DNA from: Anaerotignum faecicola | GTDB lineage: Bacteria; Bacillota; Clostridia; Lachnospirales; Anaerotignaceae | Reading direction: 5' to 3' | Length of the DNA: 64,000 nucleotides | NCBI RefSeq assembly: GCF_003865035.1 | Contig: NZ_BHVZ01000001.1 | Span: 496,001 to 560,000 of the forward strand | Part shown: positions 46,294 through 55,605 of the stretch, in pieces | Layout: each line of letters starts with the position of its first letter | How positions within the stretch are numbered: position 1 is the stretch's first letter | The notes under the pieces: generated by a model | Told to the model about the DNA's origin: nothing | What the model saw: the letters and a program-made list of their open reading frames with translations, nothing else | The model's database searches: none | Program-made: the position numbers and the translations under genes

Positions 46294-47532
46294 ATGAGAC
46301 GGTTTGATAATTTCAGGCGCAGCAGAAACGAGCAGGATAAGCTGCTCGCAAAAATCTGTATCTATGCGTTTATTCTGCTTGCCGCATTGATCCTGTTTGA
46401 AAAGGTCATCGGCAATCTGCCAAATATCGGCAGCAGCATCACCAAGGCAACCAACTATCTGAATACGCTGACCGCACCCTTTCTGATGGGCTTCGCGATT
46501 GCTTATGTCATGAATCCTTTCCTGAATTTTTTTGAAAAAATCTTCAAAAAAAGCGGTGCCTTTTTTCAGAACCATGTGAAAATCACCCGTATTCTTTCTA
46601 TTTTAATCAACTACGTCATCATCATCGGCGGTACGGTCTGGATTGTGATTTATCTTGTGCCTGAGGTACGAGATTCCATCATTACTTTCGCGACAAACGT
46701 CACAGCCTATTCCGATGCCATGAATGTGCGTATCCAGAATTTCTTCGACCGGATTGTGTATATCAACAGTGCGGATGTGAATAACGTCATCAACCGCCTG
46801 CTTGCCCCTGTGAAAGATATTTCGCAGAATGCGCCGGAGCTTCTGGAAACGATTGCCGTAAATGTATATGGCTTCGGGCGTATCACTATTCAGTTCATCA
46901 TGGCAATCTTCATTGCCTTTTATATGCTGCTGGATAAGGAACGGTTCAGCCTGAAGGCAAAAAAAGGGATTTACACCTTCTTTCCCGAGGAAAAGGCAGA
47001 TGTTATCCTGCGCTCCGCTATTCGCACGCATCATATCTTCCAGAACTTCATTGTCGGCAAGGCAGTTGATTCGCTGATTATCGGAATTCTGGCGTTTATC
47101 GGGCTGAATCTGATGAAGGCCCCCTATCCGCTGATTCTCAGCCTGATTATCGGCGTAACGAATATGATTCCGTATTTCGGGCCGTTTATCGGCGCAATCC
47201 CTGCCATCCTGATTACGCTGCTCATCGATCCCCCTCTGGCGATTGCAGTCGGCATCTTTGTTCTGATTTTGCAGCAGTTTGACGGGAACTACCTCGGGCC
47301 GAAAATTCTGGGCAATTCCGTTGACCTCAATCCCCTTTGGATTATTCTTGCAGTGTTGATTGGCGGTGCCTTCATGGGGCCTGTCGGGATGTTTGTGGGC
47401 GTGCCCGTTTTCGCGACTATCAAAACCTTTGCATCGGAATATGTCAACCGAAAATATACTGAAAAATATCCGACAGGTGACCCCCTGTCCATCCAAACGG
47501 ATGCGCAGGAACAACCCGGAAAAATCAAATGA
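46294..47532 (+). CDS. AI-2E family transporter
   Basis: Membrane protein of 412 residues with seven to eight helices, matching the PF01594 exporter family (named for TqsA; members include Na+(Li+)/H+ antiporters, so autoinducer export should not be assumed). Signature-like stretch PYPLILSLIIGVTNMIPYFGPFIGAIPA is at about 280-310. Start at 46294 (MRRFDNF) follows GAGGTG; the earlier ATG at 46276 lies ahead of it. Confidence 0.88.
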   Translation: MRRFDNFRRSRNEQDKLLAKICIYAFILLAALILFEKVIGNLPNIGSSITKATNYLNTLTAPFLMGFAIAYVMNPFLNFFEKIFKKSGAFFQNHVKITRILSILINYVIIIGGTVWIVIYLVPEVRDSIITFATNVTAYSDAMNVRIQNFFDRIVYINSADVNNVINRLLAPVKDISQNAPELLETIAVNVYGFGRITIQFIMAIFIAFYMLLDKERFSLKAKKGIYTFFPEEKADVILRSAIRTHHIFQNFIVGKAVDSLIIGILAFIGLNLMKAPYPLILSLIIGVTNMIPYFGPFIGAIPAILITLLIDPPLAIAVGIFVLILQQFDGNYLGPKILGNSVDLNPLWIILAVLIGGAFMGPVGMFVGVPVFATIKTFASEYVNRKYTEKYPTGDPLSIQTDAQEQPGKIK

Positions 47533-47551
47533 GATTGTACCATAAAAAAGG

Positions 47552-47579
47552 AATCTCAAGTCAGAAGCGGCTTGAGATT
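47552..47579 (+). terminator. Terminator after the AI-2E family gene
   Basis: Nine-base perfect stem AATCTCAAG/CTTGAGATT followed by TTCTCTTTTTA. Confidence 0.8.
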
Positions 47580-47614
47580 TTCTCTTTTTATCAGATTACG
47601 AACGGAGGTCTTTT

Positions 47615-48511
47615 ATGACAGAAACAAGAAGAACCAGCTTTTTTGCGCTGCTATTTTTTATTTATTTCATTGGGGTATCCTTTCTGATGGCATATCTCCC
47701 TTTGGCATCCCGCCTTTCGGATAGTGCCTATATGCTCCTGTCGCAGCTTATCTGCTTTGTGCCGCCGCTGCTGGCATATTTTAAATGGTCGAAAAAAAAT
47801 GTGAAGGAAACTCTGCGGCTAAACCCTTTGGGGTGGAAAAATCTACTGCTTCTGCTCTCCTTCGGCATTTCCATTCAACCACTGATGAGTCTGCTTTCCT
47901 ATCTGACGGCACTCTTCTTCCCCAACCCTGTGGAGCAGTCCGTCGGCGGCATCCAGTCCTCCGGCTTTCTGGTTTCATTTGTGGCGGTTGCAGTTTTACC
48001 CGCGGTGTTTGAGGAATGCTTTTCGCGCGGCATCCTGCTCTCCGGATATCATTTTCTGGGGAAATATAAGGCACAGTTTGCCTGCGCACTGCTTTTCGGT
48101 CTGCTGCATCTGAATCCGCAGCAGTTTCCGTATGCGTTTATTGTCGGATTTATTTTCGCCTTTCTGGTGGAGCGGACAAATTCCATCTTTGCTTCCATCC
48201 TGCCGCACATGATCATCAACGGCACAACGATTTTCAGCATCTTTGCCACAAGCAGTGAAACCGTGACAACCGCGGCGGCAGAGCTTCCGCAGGGCAGTAC
48301 GCTTGCTTCTCTGCTTGTTGTTTCCCTGCTTTCCCTCCCTTGGCTTGCCGTGCTGCTCTATCTGTTTCTGAAGGCAAACCCTCCCGGAGAAGAGCTTCTG
48401 CTGCTGGATGAAACCGGCAGCCCCTATCGGGAACGATTCCTTTCCCCTGCGATTATCACTATTTTCGCAATCTTTATTGTGTTCGGACTTTTGCCCTATG
48501 TCATGGCATGA
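47615..48511 (+). CDS. CPBP family intramembrane glutamic protease
   Basis: Protein of 298 residues with about eight helices. The Abi/CPBP core is present: EECFSRGIL (EExxxR) near residue 133, FGLLHLNPQQ near 166 and a further His in LPHMIINGTTI near 203, the catalytic set of Rce1-like proteases. Substrate unknown. ACGGAGGTC precedes the ATG. It lies 82 bases after the AI-2E family gene, across a terminator. Confidence 0.87.
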   Translation: MTETRRTSFFALLFFIYFIGVSFLMAYLPLASRLSDSAYMLLSQLICFVPPLLAYFKWSKKNVKETLRLNPLGWKNLLLLLSFGISIQPLMSLLSYLTALFFPNPVEQSVGGIQSSGFLVSFVAVAVLPAVFEECFSRGILLSGYHFLGKYKAQFACALLFGLLHLNPQQFPYAFIVGFIFAFLVERTNSIFASILPHMIINGTTIFSIFATSSETVTTAAAELPQGSTLASLLVVSLLSLPWLAVLLYLFLKANPPGEELLLLDETGSPYRERFLSPAIITIFAIFIVFGLLPYVMA

Positions 48512-48513
48512 AA

Positions 48514-48534
48514 AAAGGAGCCTTTGGCTCCTTT
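48514..48534 (-). terminator. Terminator at the far end of the spoVT 3' region
   Basis: AAAGGAGCC/GGCTCCTTT stem, followed on the minus strand by TTTCATG (T-run TTTTTT). On the plus strand the T-run is only three bases, so it suits minus-strand transcripts coming from spoVT better than the CPBP gene. Confidence 0.7.
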
Positions 48535-48535
48535 C

Positions 48536-48738
48536 AGACTGTAGACAAAGTAATTTTGAGGCAGCGGAAGGGTTTGGGAAACAAATCCGTTTCCCAAATG
48601 GAATCCGCAGTCGGAATTCACTTCCGACGAGGAAAACAGCGAGTTTCAAGGCTTTTAAGCTGATGGAACTCGTCTGTTTATTCCTCTGTCTTAGCAAGTC
48701 GAAATCCCGATTTCGACTTAGGGTGTCAAAACCCCCTG
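48536..48738. repeat. Array of consecutive palindromes between the CPBP gene and spoVT
   Basis: Perfect stems at 48573-48598 (TTTGGGAAAC/GTTTCCCAAA), 48610-48628 (GTCGGAA/TTCCGAC), 48640-48672 (CGAGTT/AACTCG) and 48696-48719 (AAGTCGAAAT/ATTTCGACTT), then a GGG/CCC hairpin at 48721. No ORF with a ribosome site is present. Could be a dispersed palindromic repeat or a structured 3' UTR. Confidence 0.65.
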
Positions 48739-48748
48739 CCTTGACCTC

Positions 48749-49294
48749 TTACTGCTCCATCTGCTTCCCCAGAAAGCCTGCCGCCGTCTGCGCCAGCTTG
48801 CCTTCCACCTCGCCCATCTTCTGATCCTTGGAAAGGAAAATAATTGCGCCCATAGCGTCCCCCTCCGCAATAATGGGTACAATCAGCTGATGATTATACG
48901 CGCTTTCGGAATCATCCTCCAGAACAGGGACGAAGTTCGCATCATTTCTCTCCGCAATCAGCGAGGTGCGCTTGTTGATGCAATTTTCCATTTCGGAGCT
49001 GATATGCTTTTCAAAAAACTCCTTTTTCCCGCCGCCCGAAACGGCGATAATCTGATCCTTATCCACAATACAGGTGATATGCCCCACAGTCTGCGCTAAG
49101 GATTCCGCGTATTCCTTCGCGAATGTGCCCAATTCCCCGATGGGAGAATATTTTTTCAAAATAATTTCGCCCTCGCGATCGGTAAAAATCTCAAGGGGAT
49201 CACCCTCGCGGATACGGAGCGTTCTTCTGATTTCTTTGGGTATAACCACACGCCCAAGGTCGTCTATTCTTCTGACAATGCCTGTTGCCTTCAT
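48749..49294 (-). CDS. spoVT: Stage V sporulation protein T, AbrB-type regulator
   Basis: Forespore transcription factor of 181 residues controlling sigma-G genes. N-terminal swapped-hairpin AbrB domain: MKATGIVRRIDDLGRVVIPK then EIRRTLRIREGDPLEIF; C-terminal GAF-like domain (about 55-180). Full length and intact. Preceded by a sigma-G-like promoter. Marks the organism as a likely spore former. Confidence 0.95.
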   Translation of the reverse strand: MKATGIVRRIDDLGRVVIPKEIRRTLRIREGDPLEIFTDREGEIILKKYSPIGELGTFAKEYAESLAQTVGHITCIVDKDQIIAVSGGGKKEFFEKHISSEMENCINKRTSLIAERNDANFVPVLEDDSESAYNHQLIVPIIAEGDAMGAIIFLSKDQKMGEVEGKLAQTAAGFLGKQMEQ

Positions 49295-49327
49295 TGTATC
49301 TTCCTCCTGCCAAATTTATTGTAAATG

Positions 49328-49356
49328 TAGTATTTGCAGGAAAAATTGAAATATGC
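49328..49356 (-). promoter_or_regulatory. Sigma-G-like promoter of spoVT
   Basis: -35 GCATA (49352-49356), 17-base spacer, -10 AATACTA (49328-49334), one base from the sigma-G form CATACTA. Leader to the ATG is about 30 nt with an AGGAGGA site. Confidence 0.6.
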
Positions 49357-49391
49357 GCTTCTCCCTCTCTGTGAAAATCTGGCAAGAAAAA

Positions 49392-49419
49392 AGTCTTGCA
49401 TGTATCTACATCCAAGACT
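49392..49419 (-). terminator. Terminator after the degV-family gene
   Basis: Near-perfect hairpin AGTCTTGGATGTA/TACATGCAAGACT, followed on the minus strand by TTTTTTCTT. It insulates spoVT from upstream transcription. Confidence 0.88.
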
Positions 49420-49427
49420 GTCTGTTT

Positions 49428-50315
49428 TTATGATTTTCTCTCCTCTCCCCAGAAGAACAGTGCCACTGTTCCCGGGCCGGTGTGACTGCCGATGGTCGTG
49501 CCGATGCTATTGATCAGCACCTTGCCATTGAGGTGTGGGAACCGGCTTTCAATCAGCTTCGCCACCGCCTCTGCATCCTTCTCGCAGGCAGAATGAGAAA
49601 TATAGCACTTCTCATGATACTCCAGACCATCCTCCGCCAATTCCTCCATCTTTTTTTCAATGGCTTCAATGACCTTCTTCTTTGTCCGTACCTTCTGCAT
49701 TGGAATCAGCTTTCCTTCATCATTCACATGCAGCAGCGGACAAATACTCAGCATTGTGCCGACAAAACCTGCCGTTTTCGTTACTCTGCCGCCCTTGATG
49801 TAAAACGTCAAATCTGTAGAGAAAAACCAATGCTGCACCTTGCGCTTGTTTTCCTCCGCCCATTGGCGCAGCTCGTCAATCCCCATACCTGCATCCCGTA
49901 AATCCGCAAGCTTATCCATCAGAAGCCCGTAGCCGGAGGATGCCGAAAGGGAATCCACAATATAGATTTTCCGTTCGGGGTATTTTTCCGCAAGAATATC
50001 CTTTGCGATATTCGCAGAATTCATCACACCCGTAATGCCGGAGGAAAGGCAAAGGTGCAGAATATCCTTTCCTTCCTTCAGAAAGGACTCAAAATATGCT
50101 TCAAATTCCGCCACATTGACCTGAAAGGTTTTTGTTTCCGCCCCCCTTGTCATTGCTTCATAAAACACATCAAAGGGCATAGACTGCCCCAGATCATCGG
50201 GGTATACCGTTCCATTCAGCTCATAATGAAAGCAAATATAATGGATATTTCTATTTTGAAAGTGTTCCAACGATAAATCCGCCGTGGAACAACAGCTGAG
50301 AACAAAGTTTTCCAT
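49428..50315 (-). CDS. DegV family fatty-acid-binding protein
   Basis: Protein of 295 residues. DegV (FakB-like) proteins bind a fatty acid and present it to the kinase FakA. Motifs: SCCSTADLS at the start, LHLCLSSGITGVMNSANIA near residue 85, VDSLSASSGYGLLM near 120, KGGRVTKTAGFVGTMLSI near 175, and IGTTIGSHTGPGTVALFF at the end. No fakA neighbour here. Start at 50315 follows AAAGGAGG. Confidence 0.9.
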   Translation of the reverse strand: MENFVLSCCSTADLSLEHFQNRNIHYICFHYELNGTVYPDDLGQSMPFDVFYEAMTRGAETKTFQVNVAEFEAYFESFLKEGKDILHLCLSSGITGVMNSANIAKDILAEKYPERKIYIVDSLSASSGYGLLMDKLADLRDAGMGIDELRQWAEENKRKVQHWFFSTDLTFYIKGGRVTKTAGFVGTMLSICPLLHVNDEGKLIPMQKVRTKKKVIEAIEKKMEELAEDGLEYHEKCYISHSACEKDAEAVAKLIESRFPHLNGKVLINSIGTTIGSHTGPGTVALFFWGEERKS

Positions 50316-50364
50316 GCGTACCTCCTTTTTCCGATTCTGCACAGGGCAAAATTATCACTCCCAT

Positions 50365-50393
50365 AGTATAGAACCACAGTAGGAATTTGTAAA
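50365..50393 (-). promoter_or_regulatory. Promoter of the degV-family gene
   Basis: TTTACA (50388-50393), 17-base spacer, TATACT (50365-50370). Confidence 0.8.
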
Positions 50394-50444
50394 CAAAATG
50401 CTATGTAAATTTCGTGTAAAGAAGTCAACAGAAGCCGCGGATGC

Positions 50445-51434
50445 TTATTCTGCCTTGTTGTCCCTTGTCATCAGCTCCAGAACGGCATCCTCCACATTTT
50501 TCCCCGCAAAGAGAACCGCATAAATGCTCTGTGTAATGGGCATGGAAACGTGATATTTTTCCGCAAGCTGACAAGCCGCCTGCACTGTATTCACACCTTC
50601 CACAACCATCTTCACCTCATCGAGTGTTTCCTGCAGGCTTTTGCCCTGCCCCAGAAGGATACCCGCTCTGCGGTTTCTGGAGTGCATACTCGTACAGGTT
50701 ACAATCAGGTCGCCAATACCGGAAAGTCCCGCAAAGGTTTCCGCCTTACCACCCATTGCCATGCCAAGACGCTTCATTTCTGCCATGCCTCTTGTCATGA
50801 GCGCCGCCTTGGTGTTGTCCCCAAAGCCAAGCCCATCAGACATCCCTGCCGCCAGTGCCATAACATTTTTCAGTGCTGCGCCGATTTCCACGCCAATCAA
50901 ATCCGTATTGGTATACAGACGGAAACGGGGGTTTGCAAATTCCTCCTGCACCAGCTTTGCCACTGCCTCGTTTTCGCAGGCAATCAGACAAGCGGTCGGC
51001 ACCTTTCGCGCAACCTCCTCTGCATGGCTCGGTCCGGAAAGCACACAGACCTCACATTGGGGCGCTTCTCTTTTGATGACATCCGAAAGCAGGAACAGTG
51101 TTTCCGGCTCCAGGCCCTTTGCCACATTCACCAGAATCTGCCATGTTTTCAGATAGGGTGCAAAATCTCGCACGGTTTGTGCAACGGCTCTGGAAGGAAC
51201 CGCCAGAATCACGATATCCGCGCCGTCCACAGCCTCCTTGCGGTCGGTGGTTGCCTGAATGGAATCGGGAATCACCACGCCGGGGAGATATTTCTTATTT
51301 GTTCTTTCTTTCAACAGCTCATCCACTGCGTCCTGTCTTCTGGACCAGATGAAAACCTCATGTCCGTTTTCCGCCAGCATCACTGCAAGGGCTGTCCCCC
51401 AGCTGCCGGAACCAATGACCGTTACCTTTTTCAT
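50445..51434 (-). CDS. gpsA: Glycerol-3-phosphate dehydrogenase [NAD(P)+]
   Basis: Makes sn-glycerol-3-phosphate from DHAP for phospholipid synthesis; 329 residues. NAD(P) site VIGSGSWGTALAVMLAENGH at residue 5, AKGLEPET, SGPSHAEEVA near 140, catalytic GAALKNVMALAAGMSDGLGFG with Lys near 190, and GLSGIGDLIVTCTS. Follows plsY by about 50 bases; der-plsY-gpsA is a conserved order linking lipid precursor steps. Confidence 0.96.
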   Translation of the reverse strand: MKKVTVIGSGSWGTALAVMLAENGHEVFIWSRRQDAVDELLKERTNKKYLPGVVIPDSIQATTDRKEAVDGADIVILAVPSRAVAQTVRDFAPYLKTWQILVNVAKGLEPETLFLLSDVIKREAPQCEVCVLSGPSHAEEVARKVPTACLIACENEAVAKLVQEEFANPRFRLYTNTDLIGVEIGAALKNVMALAAGMSDGLGFGDNTKAALMTRGMAEMKRLGMAMGGKAETFAGLSGIGDLIVTCTSMHSRNRRAGILLGQGKSLQETLDEVKMVVEGVNTVQAACQLAEKYHVSMPITQSIYAVLFAGKNVEDAVLELMTRDNKAE

Positions 51435-51485
51435 AAGCTGTGACCTCCAGTCTTATTTCTTCAAATCACAATTTCCAAAACGCAT

Positions 51486-52085
51486 TTATTTTTTAGAACC
51501 GAATTTATTTTCCGTACCGTTTAAAAGCTTTTTGATATTCCCTCTGTGCCGCCAGAATGCCATCGCACTGACAAAAATCGTCAGATAGAGCATTTCACGA
51601 GGGAAGCCCAAAAGATAGGCACTGATGGGCAGCGTCAGCGCAAACAGCAGCGAGCCAACGGAAACATATCTTGTTGCGAATGCCATGCCAAAGCCAATCA
51701 GTGCATTGGGAATGGCTAAGCGGATATCCATACTGAACGCCATTGCCGCTGTCATACCAATCATAACGGCAATCCCTTTTCCGCCCTTAAACTTCAGGTA
51801 AAAGGGGTAATTGTGCCCCAGAACCGCCCCGACAGAGCCATATACCCCTGCCAGGTTGCTCCCAAAAATCGCACGACAGATGACAAAAGCAATCACGGAT
51901 TTCATAATATCCCCGATGAATACCAGCGCGCCTGCCTTTTTCCCCAGCACACGCAGAGCATTTGTAGTACCAAGGTTGCCGCTGCCATGCTGACGCAAAT
52001 CCACCTGCCATATTCTACCGACCACATAGGCTGTTTCGATACAGCCGATGCAATAGCCGATACATAAACAAATCAAACGAAACAT
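51486..52085 (-). CDS. plsY: Glycerol-3-phosphate acyltransferase PlsY
   Basis: Membrane enzyme of 199 residues moving an acyl group from acyl-phosphate to glycerol-3-phosphate, the product of GpsA next door. Five helices. The three cytosolic motifs are visible: HGSGNLGTTNALRVLGKKAG near 34, GHNYPFYLKFKGGKGIAV near 88, and the third near residue 175 (FWRHRGNIKKLLNGTE). It starts 1 base after der stops. Confidence 0.95.
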   Translation of the reverse strand: MFRLICLCIGYCIGCIETAYVVGRIWQVDLRQHGSGNLGTTNALRVLGKKAGALVFIGDIMKSVIAFVICRAIFGSNLAGVYGSVGAVLGHNYPFYLKFKGGKGIAVMIGMTAAMAFSMDIRLAIPNALIGFGMAFATRYVSVGSLLFALTLPISAYLLGFPREMLYLTIFVSAMAFWRHRGNIKKLLNGTENKFGSKK

Positions 52086-52086
52086 A

Positions 52087-53412
52087 TCAATCCTTTTCCC
52101 CTTTTTCTCTTACAATGAAATGAATCGGTGTGCCGACAAAGCCAAATGCTTCTCTTAGCTGATTTTCGATATAACGGCGGTAAGAGAAATGGAACAGCCC
52201 ACGCTCGTTTACAAAAATAACAAAGGTAGGGGGTTTTACGGATACCTGTGTCATATAATACAATCTCAGCTGGCGGCCCTTATCCGCAGGGGGCTGCTGC
52301 ATTGCGGTTGCCTCGATCAGCACCTCATTCAAAACACCTGTGCTGATACGCAGGGCATGGTTCTGATATACCGTCTGAATCAATTCCAGCATACGGTTAA
52401 TTCTTTGCCCTGTCATGGCAGAAATAAACACCTTCGGCGCATATTCCATATATTTCAATTCCATGGAAATATCCTTGAGATATTTATTCATGGTCTTTTC
52501 GTCCTTTTCAACGGAATCCCATTTATTGACGGCAATGATTGCCGCCTTCCCTCTTTCGTGGGCAATGCCTGCAATCTTGGTATCCTGATCTGTAACGCCT
52601 TCGTTGGCATCAATCAGAAGAATCGCAACATCACAGCGCTCCACTGCCGCAACCGCGCGGATGATGCTGAAGCGTTCGATTTCCTCCTTGATTTTGCTCT
52701 TGCGGCGCATCCCTGCCGTATCAATGAAGATATACTTCTGTCCGTCAATTTCAATCGGCGTATCGACTGCATCTCTCGTTGTGCCTGCAATATTGCTGAC
52801 AATCAATCTGTCCTCGCCGAGAATCTTGTTAATCAGGGAGGACTTCCCCACATTGGGCTTCCCGATGATAGCAACCTTGATGGCATCGTCCTCCTCCTCA
52901 TAGATGTCCTTTTCAGGGAAATTCGCAATAATCTGGTCGAGCATATCGCCCAAGCCCAATGCCTGCCCTGCGGAAACGGGCAAGGGATCGCCGATGCCCA
53001 ATTCGTAAAATTCATAAATCGCCAGCGTATCACGCTTTACGCTGTCCACCTTATTCACCGCCAGGACAACAGGCTTTTTCGTGCGGCGCAGCAGATTTGC
53101 AACCTTCACATCATCCTCTGTTACACCTGTTTTTACGTCTGTGACAAACAAAATTACATCCGCGGTTTCAATCGCAATCTGCGCCTGCTGTACAATCTGC
53201 TTCTGAATCACTTCTTCGGAGCCGATTTCCATACCGCCGGTGTCAATTAAAGTAAATTTGCGGTCAAGCCATTCCACATCGGCATAGATACGGTCACGGG
53301 TCACCCCGGGGGTATCCTGCACGATGGAGATACGCTCGCCTGCAAGTCTGTTAAACAGGGTGGATTTGCCGACATTGGGACGACCCACCACTGCTACGAT
53401 TGGTCTGCTCAT
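52087..53412 (-). CDS. der: Ribosome biogenesis GTPase Der (EngA)
   Basis: Tandem-GTPase protein of 441 residues essential for 50S assembly. First G domain: [17 protein letters not shown] near residue 8, DTGGM, NKVD; second: [17 protein letters not shown] near 182, [14 protein letters not shown]-like domain at the C-terminus (about 355-441). First gene of der-plsY-gpsA. Confidence 0.96.
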   Translation of the reverse strand: MSRPIVAVVGRPNVGKSTLFNRLAGERISIVQDTPGVTRDRIYADVEWLDRKFTLIDTGGMEIGSEEVIQKQIVQQAQIAIETADVILFVTDVKTGVTEDDVKVANLLRRTKKPVVLAVNKVDSVKRDTLAIYEFYELGIGDPLPVSAGQALGLGDMLDQIIANFPEKDIYEEEDDAIKVAIIGKPNVGKSSLINKILGEDRLIVSNIAGTTRDAVDTPIEIDGQKYIFIDTAGMRRKSKIKEEIERFSIIRAVAAVERCDVAILLIDANEGVTDQDTKIAGIAHERGKAAIIAVNKWDSVEKDEKTMNKYLKDISMELKYMEYAPKVFISAMTGQRINRMLELIQTVYQNHALRISTGVLNEVLIEATAMQQPPADKGRQLRLYYMTQVSVKPPTFVIFVNERGLFHFSYRRYIENQLREAFGFVGTPIHFIVREKGEKD

Positions 53413-53500
53413 ATACTACCTCCTGCTTTGCAGTTTTTTTCATTTTTCTGATAAATGGGCAAGAATACCCAATTTTCCATTCTGTTTAGTATACCACAAA

Positions 53501-53539
53501 AAGAAGGGAAGTACCACGATTTTTTGTACTTCCCTTCTT
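53501..53539 (-). terminator. Terminator after pgeF
   Basis: Perfect 14-base stem AAGAAGGGAAGTAC/GTACTTCCCTTCTT, followed on the minus strand by TTTGTGG (TTTTT run). One of the strongest hairpins in the window. Confidence 0.92.
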
Positions 53540-53548
53540 ATGCTCTCC

Positions 53549-54355
53549 TTAAATCAGCTCTATTACTCCCGCCATCACGCCTCTTTTTTCGCCCATGCCT
53601 CTATGGGAATAAAAACGCTTCTGGTCGCATTTGGTGCAAAGACCCGAAATTTCGATATCCTGCACCCCCATCTCTGCCAACAGGCGGCGGTTACATTCCC
53701 ATAAATCCATTTTATATTTTCCCTCTGCCGCAGGGTCTTTTTCCACAATCTCCTCCGTCCAGGGGATGTTTTTGCGGAACAGCGCAAGCACAGGTTCATC
53801 CATCTGGAAGCAGCATTTCCCGATGGAAGGACCGATTGCCGCCGTCACATCCGCAGGGTCTGTTCCAAAGGTGCGCATCATCTCCTGTAAAATTTTTTCC
53901 GCCATGCGGTTGCCTGTGCCAACCCAGCCGCAGTGCGCCACGCCGATGGCATGGTTCTTTTTATCCAAAAGGAACACAGGCACACAGTCTGCCCCGAAAA
54001 TCACCAAGGGAATATGCTTCTCGTTGGTAATCAGCCCATCCACATCCGTATAGCCGCGCTCCGTCCAGACACCCTTGCCTGCATCTGCCGCCGTCACTCT
54101 GCGGACATTTGTGGTGTGTGTCTGCTGAGAGGTTACATAATTTTCCGCCGTAAAGCCGACCGCCTCCGCCAGAATTTTATAATTCTGCAAAACAGGCTCC
54201 CGTTTCTCGCCGCGCGCAAAGCCCATGTTCATGCTTGCCCAGTAATCTGTGCTGACACCGCCGTGCCGCGTCGTAAAGCAGTGCTTCACCAATCCTGTCT
54301 GCTCCAGATTATCAAATGTAATATATTCCAAGTCATTCTTTCTGTTAATCTTCAT
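53549..54355 (-). CDS. pgeF: Peptidoglycan editing factor PgeF (multicopper polyphenol-oxidase-like family)
   Basis: Protein of 268 residues of the DUF152/YlmD family. In E. coli its relative YfiH removes misincorporated L-Ser from muropeptide precursors; some relatives show purine nucleoside activity. Family motifs: FTTRHGGVSTDYW near residue 25, FGADCVPVFLLD near 130, VAHCGWVGTGNRMAEKI near 150, SIGKCCFQMDEPV near 185; the His/Cys metal ligands are present. Start at 54355 follows CGAGGGAGA. 22 bases downstream of the rnhB-yraN gene. Confidence 0.88.
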   Translation of the reverse strand: MKINRKNDLEYITFDNLEQTGLVKHCFTTRHGGVSTDYWASMNMGFARGEKREPVLQNYKILAEAVGFTAENYVTSQQTHTTNVRRVTAADAGKGVWTERGYTDVDGLITNEKHIPLVIFGADCVPVFLLDKKNHAIGVAHCGWVGTGNRMAEKILQEMMRTFGTDPADVTAAIGPSIGKCCFQMDEPVLALFRKNIPWTEEIVEKDPAAEGKYKMDLWECNRRLLAEMGVQDIEISGLCTKCDQKRFYSHRGMGEKRGVMAGVIELI

Positions 54356-54377
54356 CTTTCTCCCTCGTTTTCTTCTA

Positions 54378-55517
54378 TCATTCAGAAAGCCGAAACGCAT
54401 CCTCCGTATAGCGGAAATAAGTTTTCCCCTCGCTGTTCAGCACCTCTGCCACATCAAAGCGGAAATCATATCCCATTTCCATCAGACACTCCTGCGCAAT
54501 ATATGCCTTTGCCGCACGAATGATGTTCTGCTGCTTGCGGCTGTCCACCGCTTCGGCAGGTGTTCCCATGGTTTCATTTTTTCTGTATTTCACTTCCGTA
54601 AACACGATTGTGTTCTCTTTCTTCGCAATAATATCAATCTCGCCCCGGAGCGCATGAAAATTCCGCTCCAGAATCTCATAGCCCATTTTCTGCATCTGCT
54701 TCGCCGCAAGCGTTTCTCCTCTGCCGCCCTTATCGGTTGTGGTGTCCCCCTCCTGCGGGCGGAGATTTTTCACAAAGCTTCTGCGGTGAATCGGGGTCAG
54801 CCCCAGCCTTTGAATTGCCGCAATATGCTCCGCAGAGCCATAGCCCTTATTCGCCGCAAAGCCATAGCCGGGGTAAACTGCATCGTATGTTTCCATCAAG
54901 CGGTCACGATAAACCTTGGCAACAATGCTTGCCGCCCCGATGGACATACTCTTTGCGTCCCCCTTAATAATGCCCCTCTGCGGCGTGGAAATGCGCGGAA
55001 TCGTTACCGCATCCGCAAGGATATACTCCGCATGAGGGCTTAGCTGTGAAAGCGCCTCGCGCATGGCTTCATAGGTTGCCTGTAGGATATTGATTTCGTC
55101 AATCCGCTCATTGGAAACAATCCCGATACCGTAGGCAACGGCTTTTTCCAGAATCACATCATATAATTCCTCTCGTTTTTTTGCGGAAAGCTTCTTGGAA
55201 TCATTCACGCCTTCAATTTTACATTCCTGCGGCAGAATTACCGCCGCCGCAACCACAGGCCCCGCCAAAGGCCCTCTGCCAACCTCGTCAATCCCTGCAA
55301 CAAGCGCATAGCCTGCCGCCCAACAGCCCCGTTCATAGGTCAGAATTTCCTCTAAGCGTGCCTGCTCCTGCAAATGCCTTTCGTATTTTTTCCGAAAAGA
55401 GGTCAACACATTCTGCACACCCTTGCGGCTGTCCCCTTCCCATTGCTTTAGCTGCGCAGGCAGGGCATCTATCGAACAACGGCTCAAAATCTCTTTTATC
55501 TCATTGATTGACTGCAT
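54378..55517 (-). CDS. rnhB: Fusion of ribonuclease HII and YraN-family nuclease-like protein
   Basis: Protein of 379 residues joining two normally separate proteins. Residues about 55-260 are RNase HII, which nicks DNA at embedded ribonucleotides: AGIDEVGRGPLAGPVVAAAV with the first catalytic D-E pair, NDSKKLSAKKR, ILADAVT and SIVAKVYRDR. Residues about 265-379 are a complete YraN/UPF0102 domain with GRGETLAAKQMQKMGY, RGEIDIIAKK and VFTEVKYR, a PD-(D/E)XK-like active site. No stop codon or frame break lies between them. The N-terminal 50 residues are a helical extension. Start at 55517 follows GAGGGAG. Confidence 0.93.
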   Translation of the reverse strand: MQSINEIKEILSRCSIDALPAQLKQWEGDSRKGVQNVLTSFRKKYERHLQEQARLEEILTYERGCWAAGYALVAGIDEVGRGPLAGPVVAAAVILPQECKIEGVNDSKKLSAKKREELYDVILEKAVAYGIGIVSNERIDEINILQATYEAMREALSQLSPHAEYILADAVTIPRISTPQRGIIKGDAKSMSIGAASIVAKVYRDRLMETYDAVYPGYGFAANKGYGSAEHIAAIQRLGLTPIHRRSFVKNLRPQEGDTTTDKGGRGETLAAKQMQKMGYEILERNFHALRGEIDIIAKKENTIVFTEVKYRKNETMGTPAEAVDSRKQQNIIRAAKAYIAQECLMEMGYDFRFDVAEVLNSEGKTYFRYTEDAFRLSE

Positions 55518-55605
55518 ATTCTCCCTCTTTTCTTTTTTCATCCCTCGTATCATACACTATTTTCTCCGTTCTTGCAACGAAAGCGTATGCCATACAATTT
55601 TTGAA

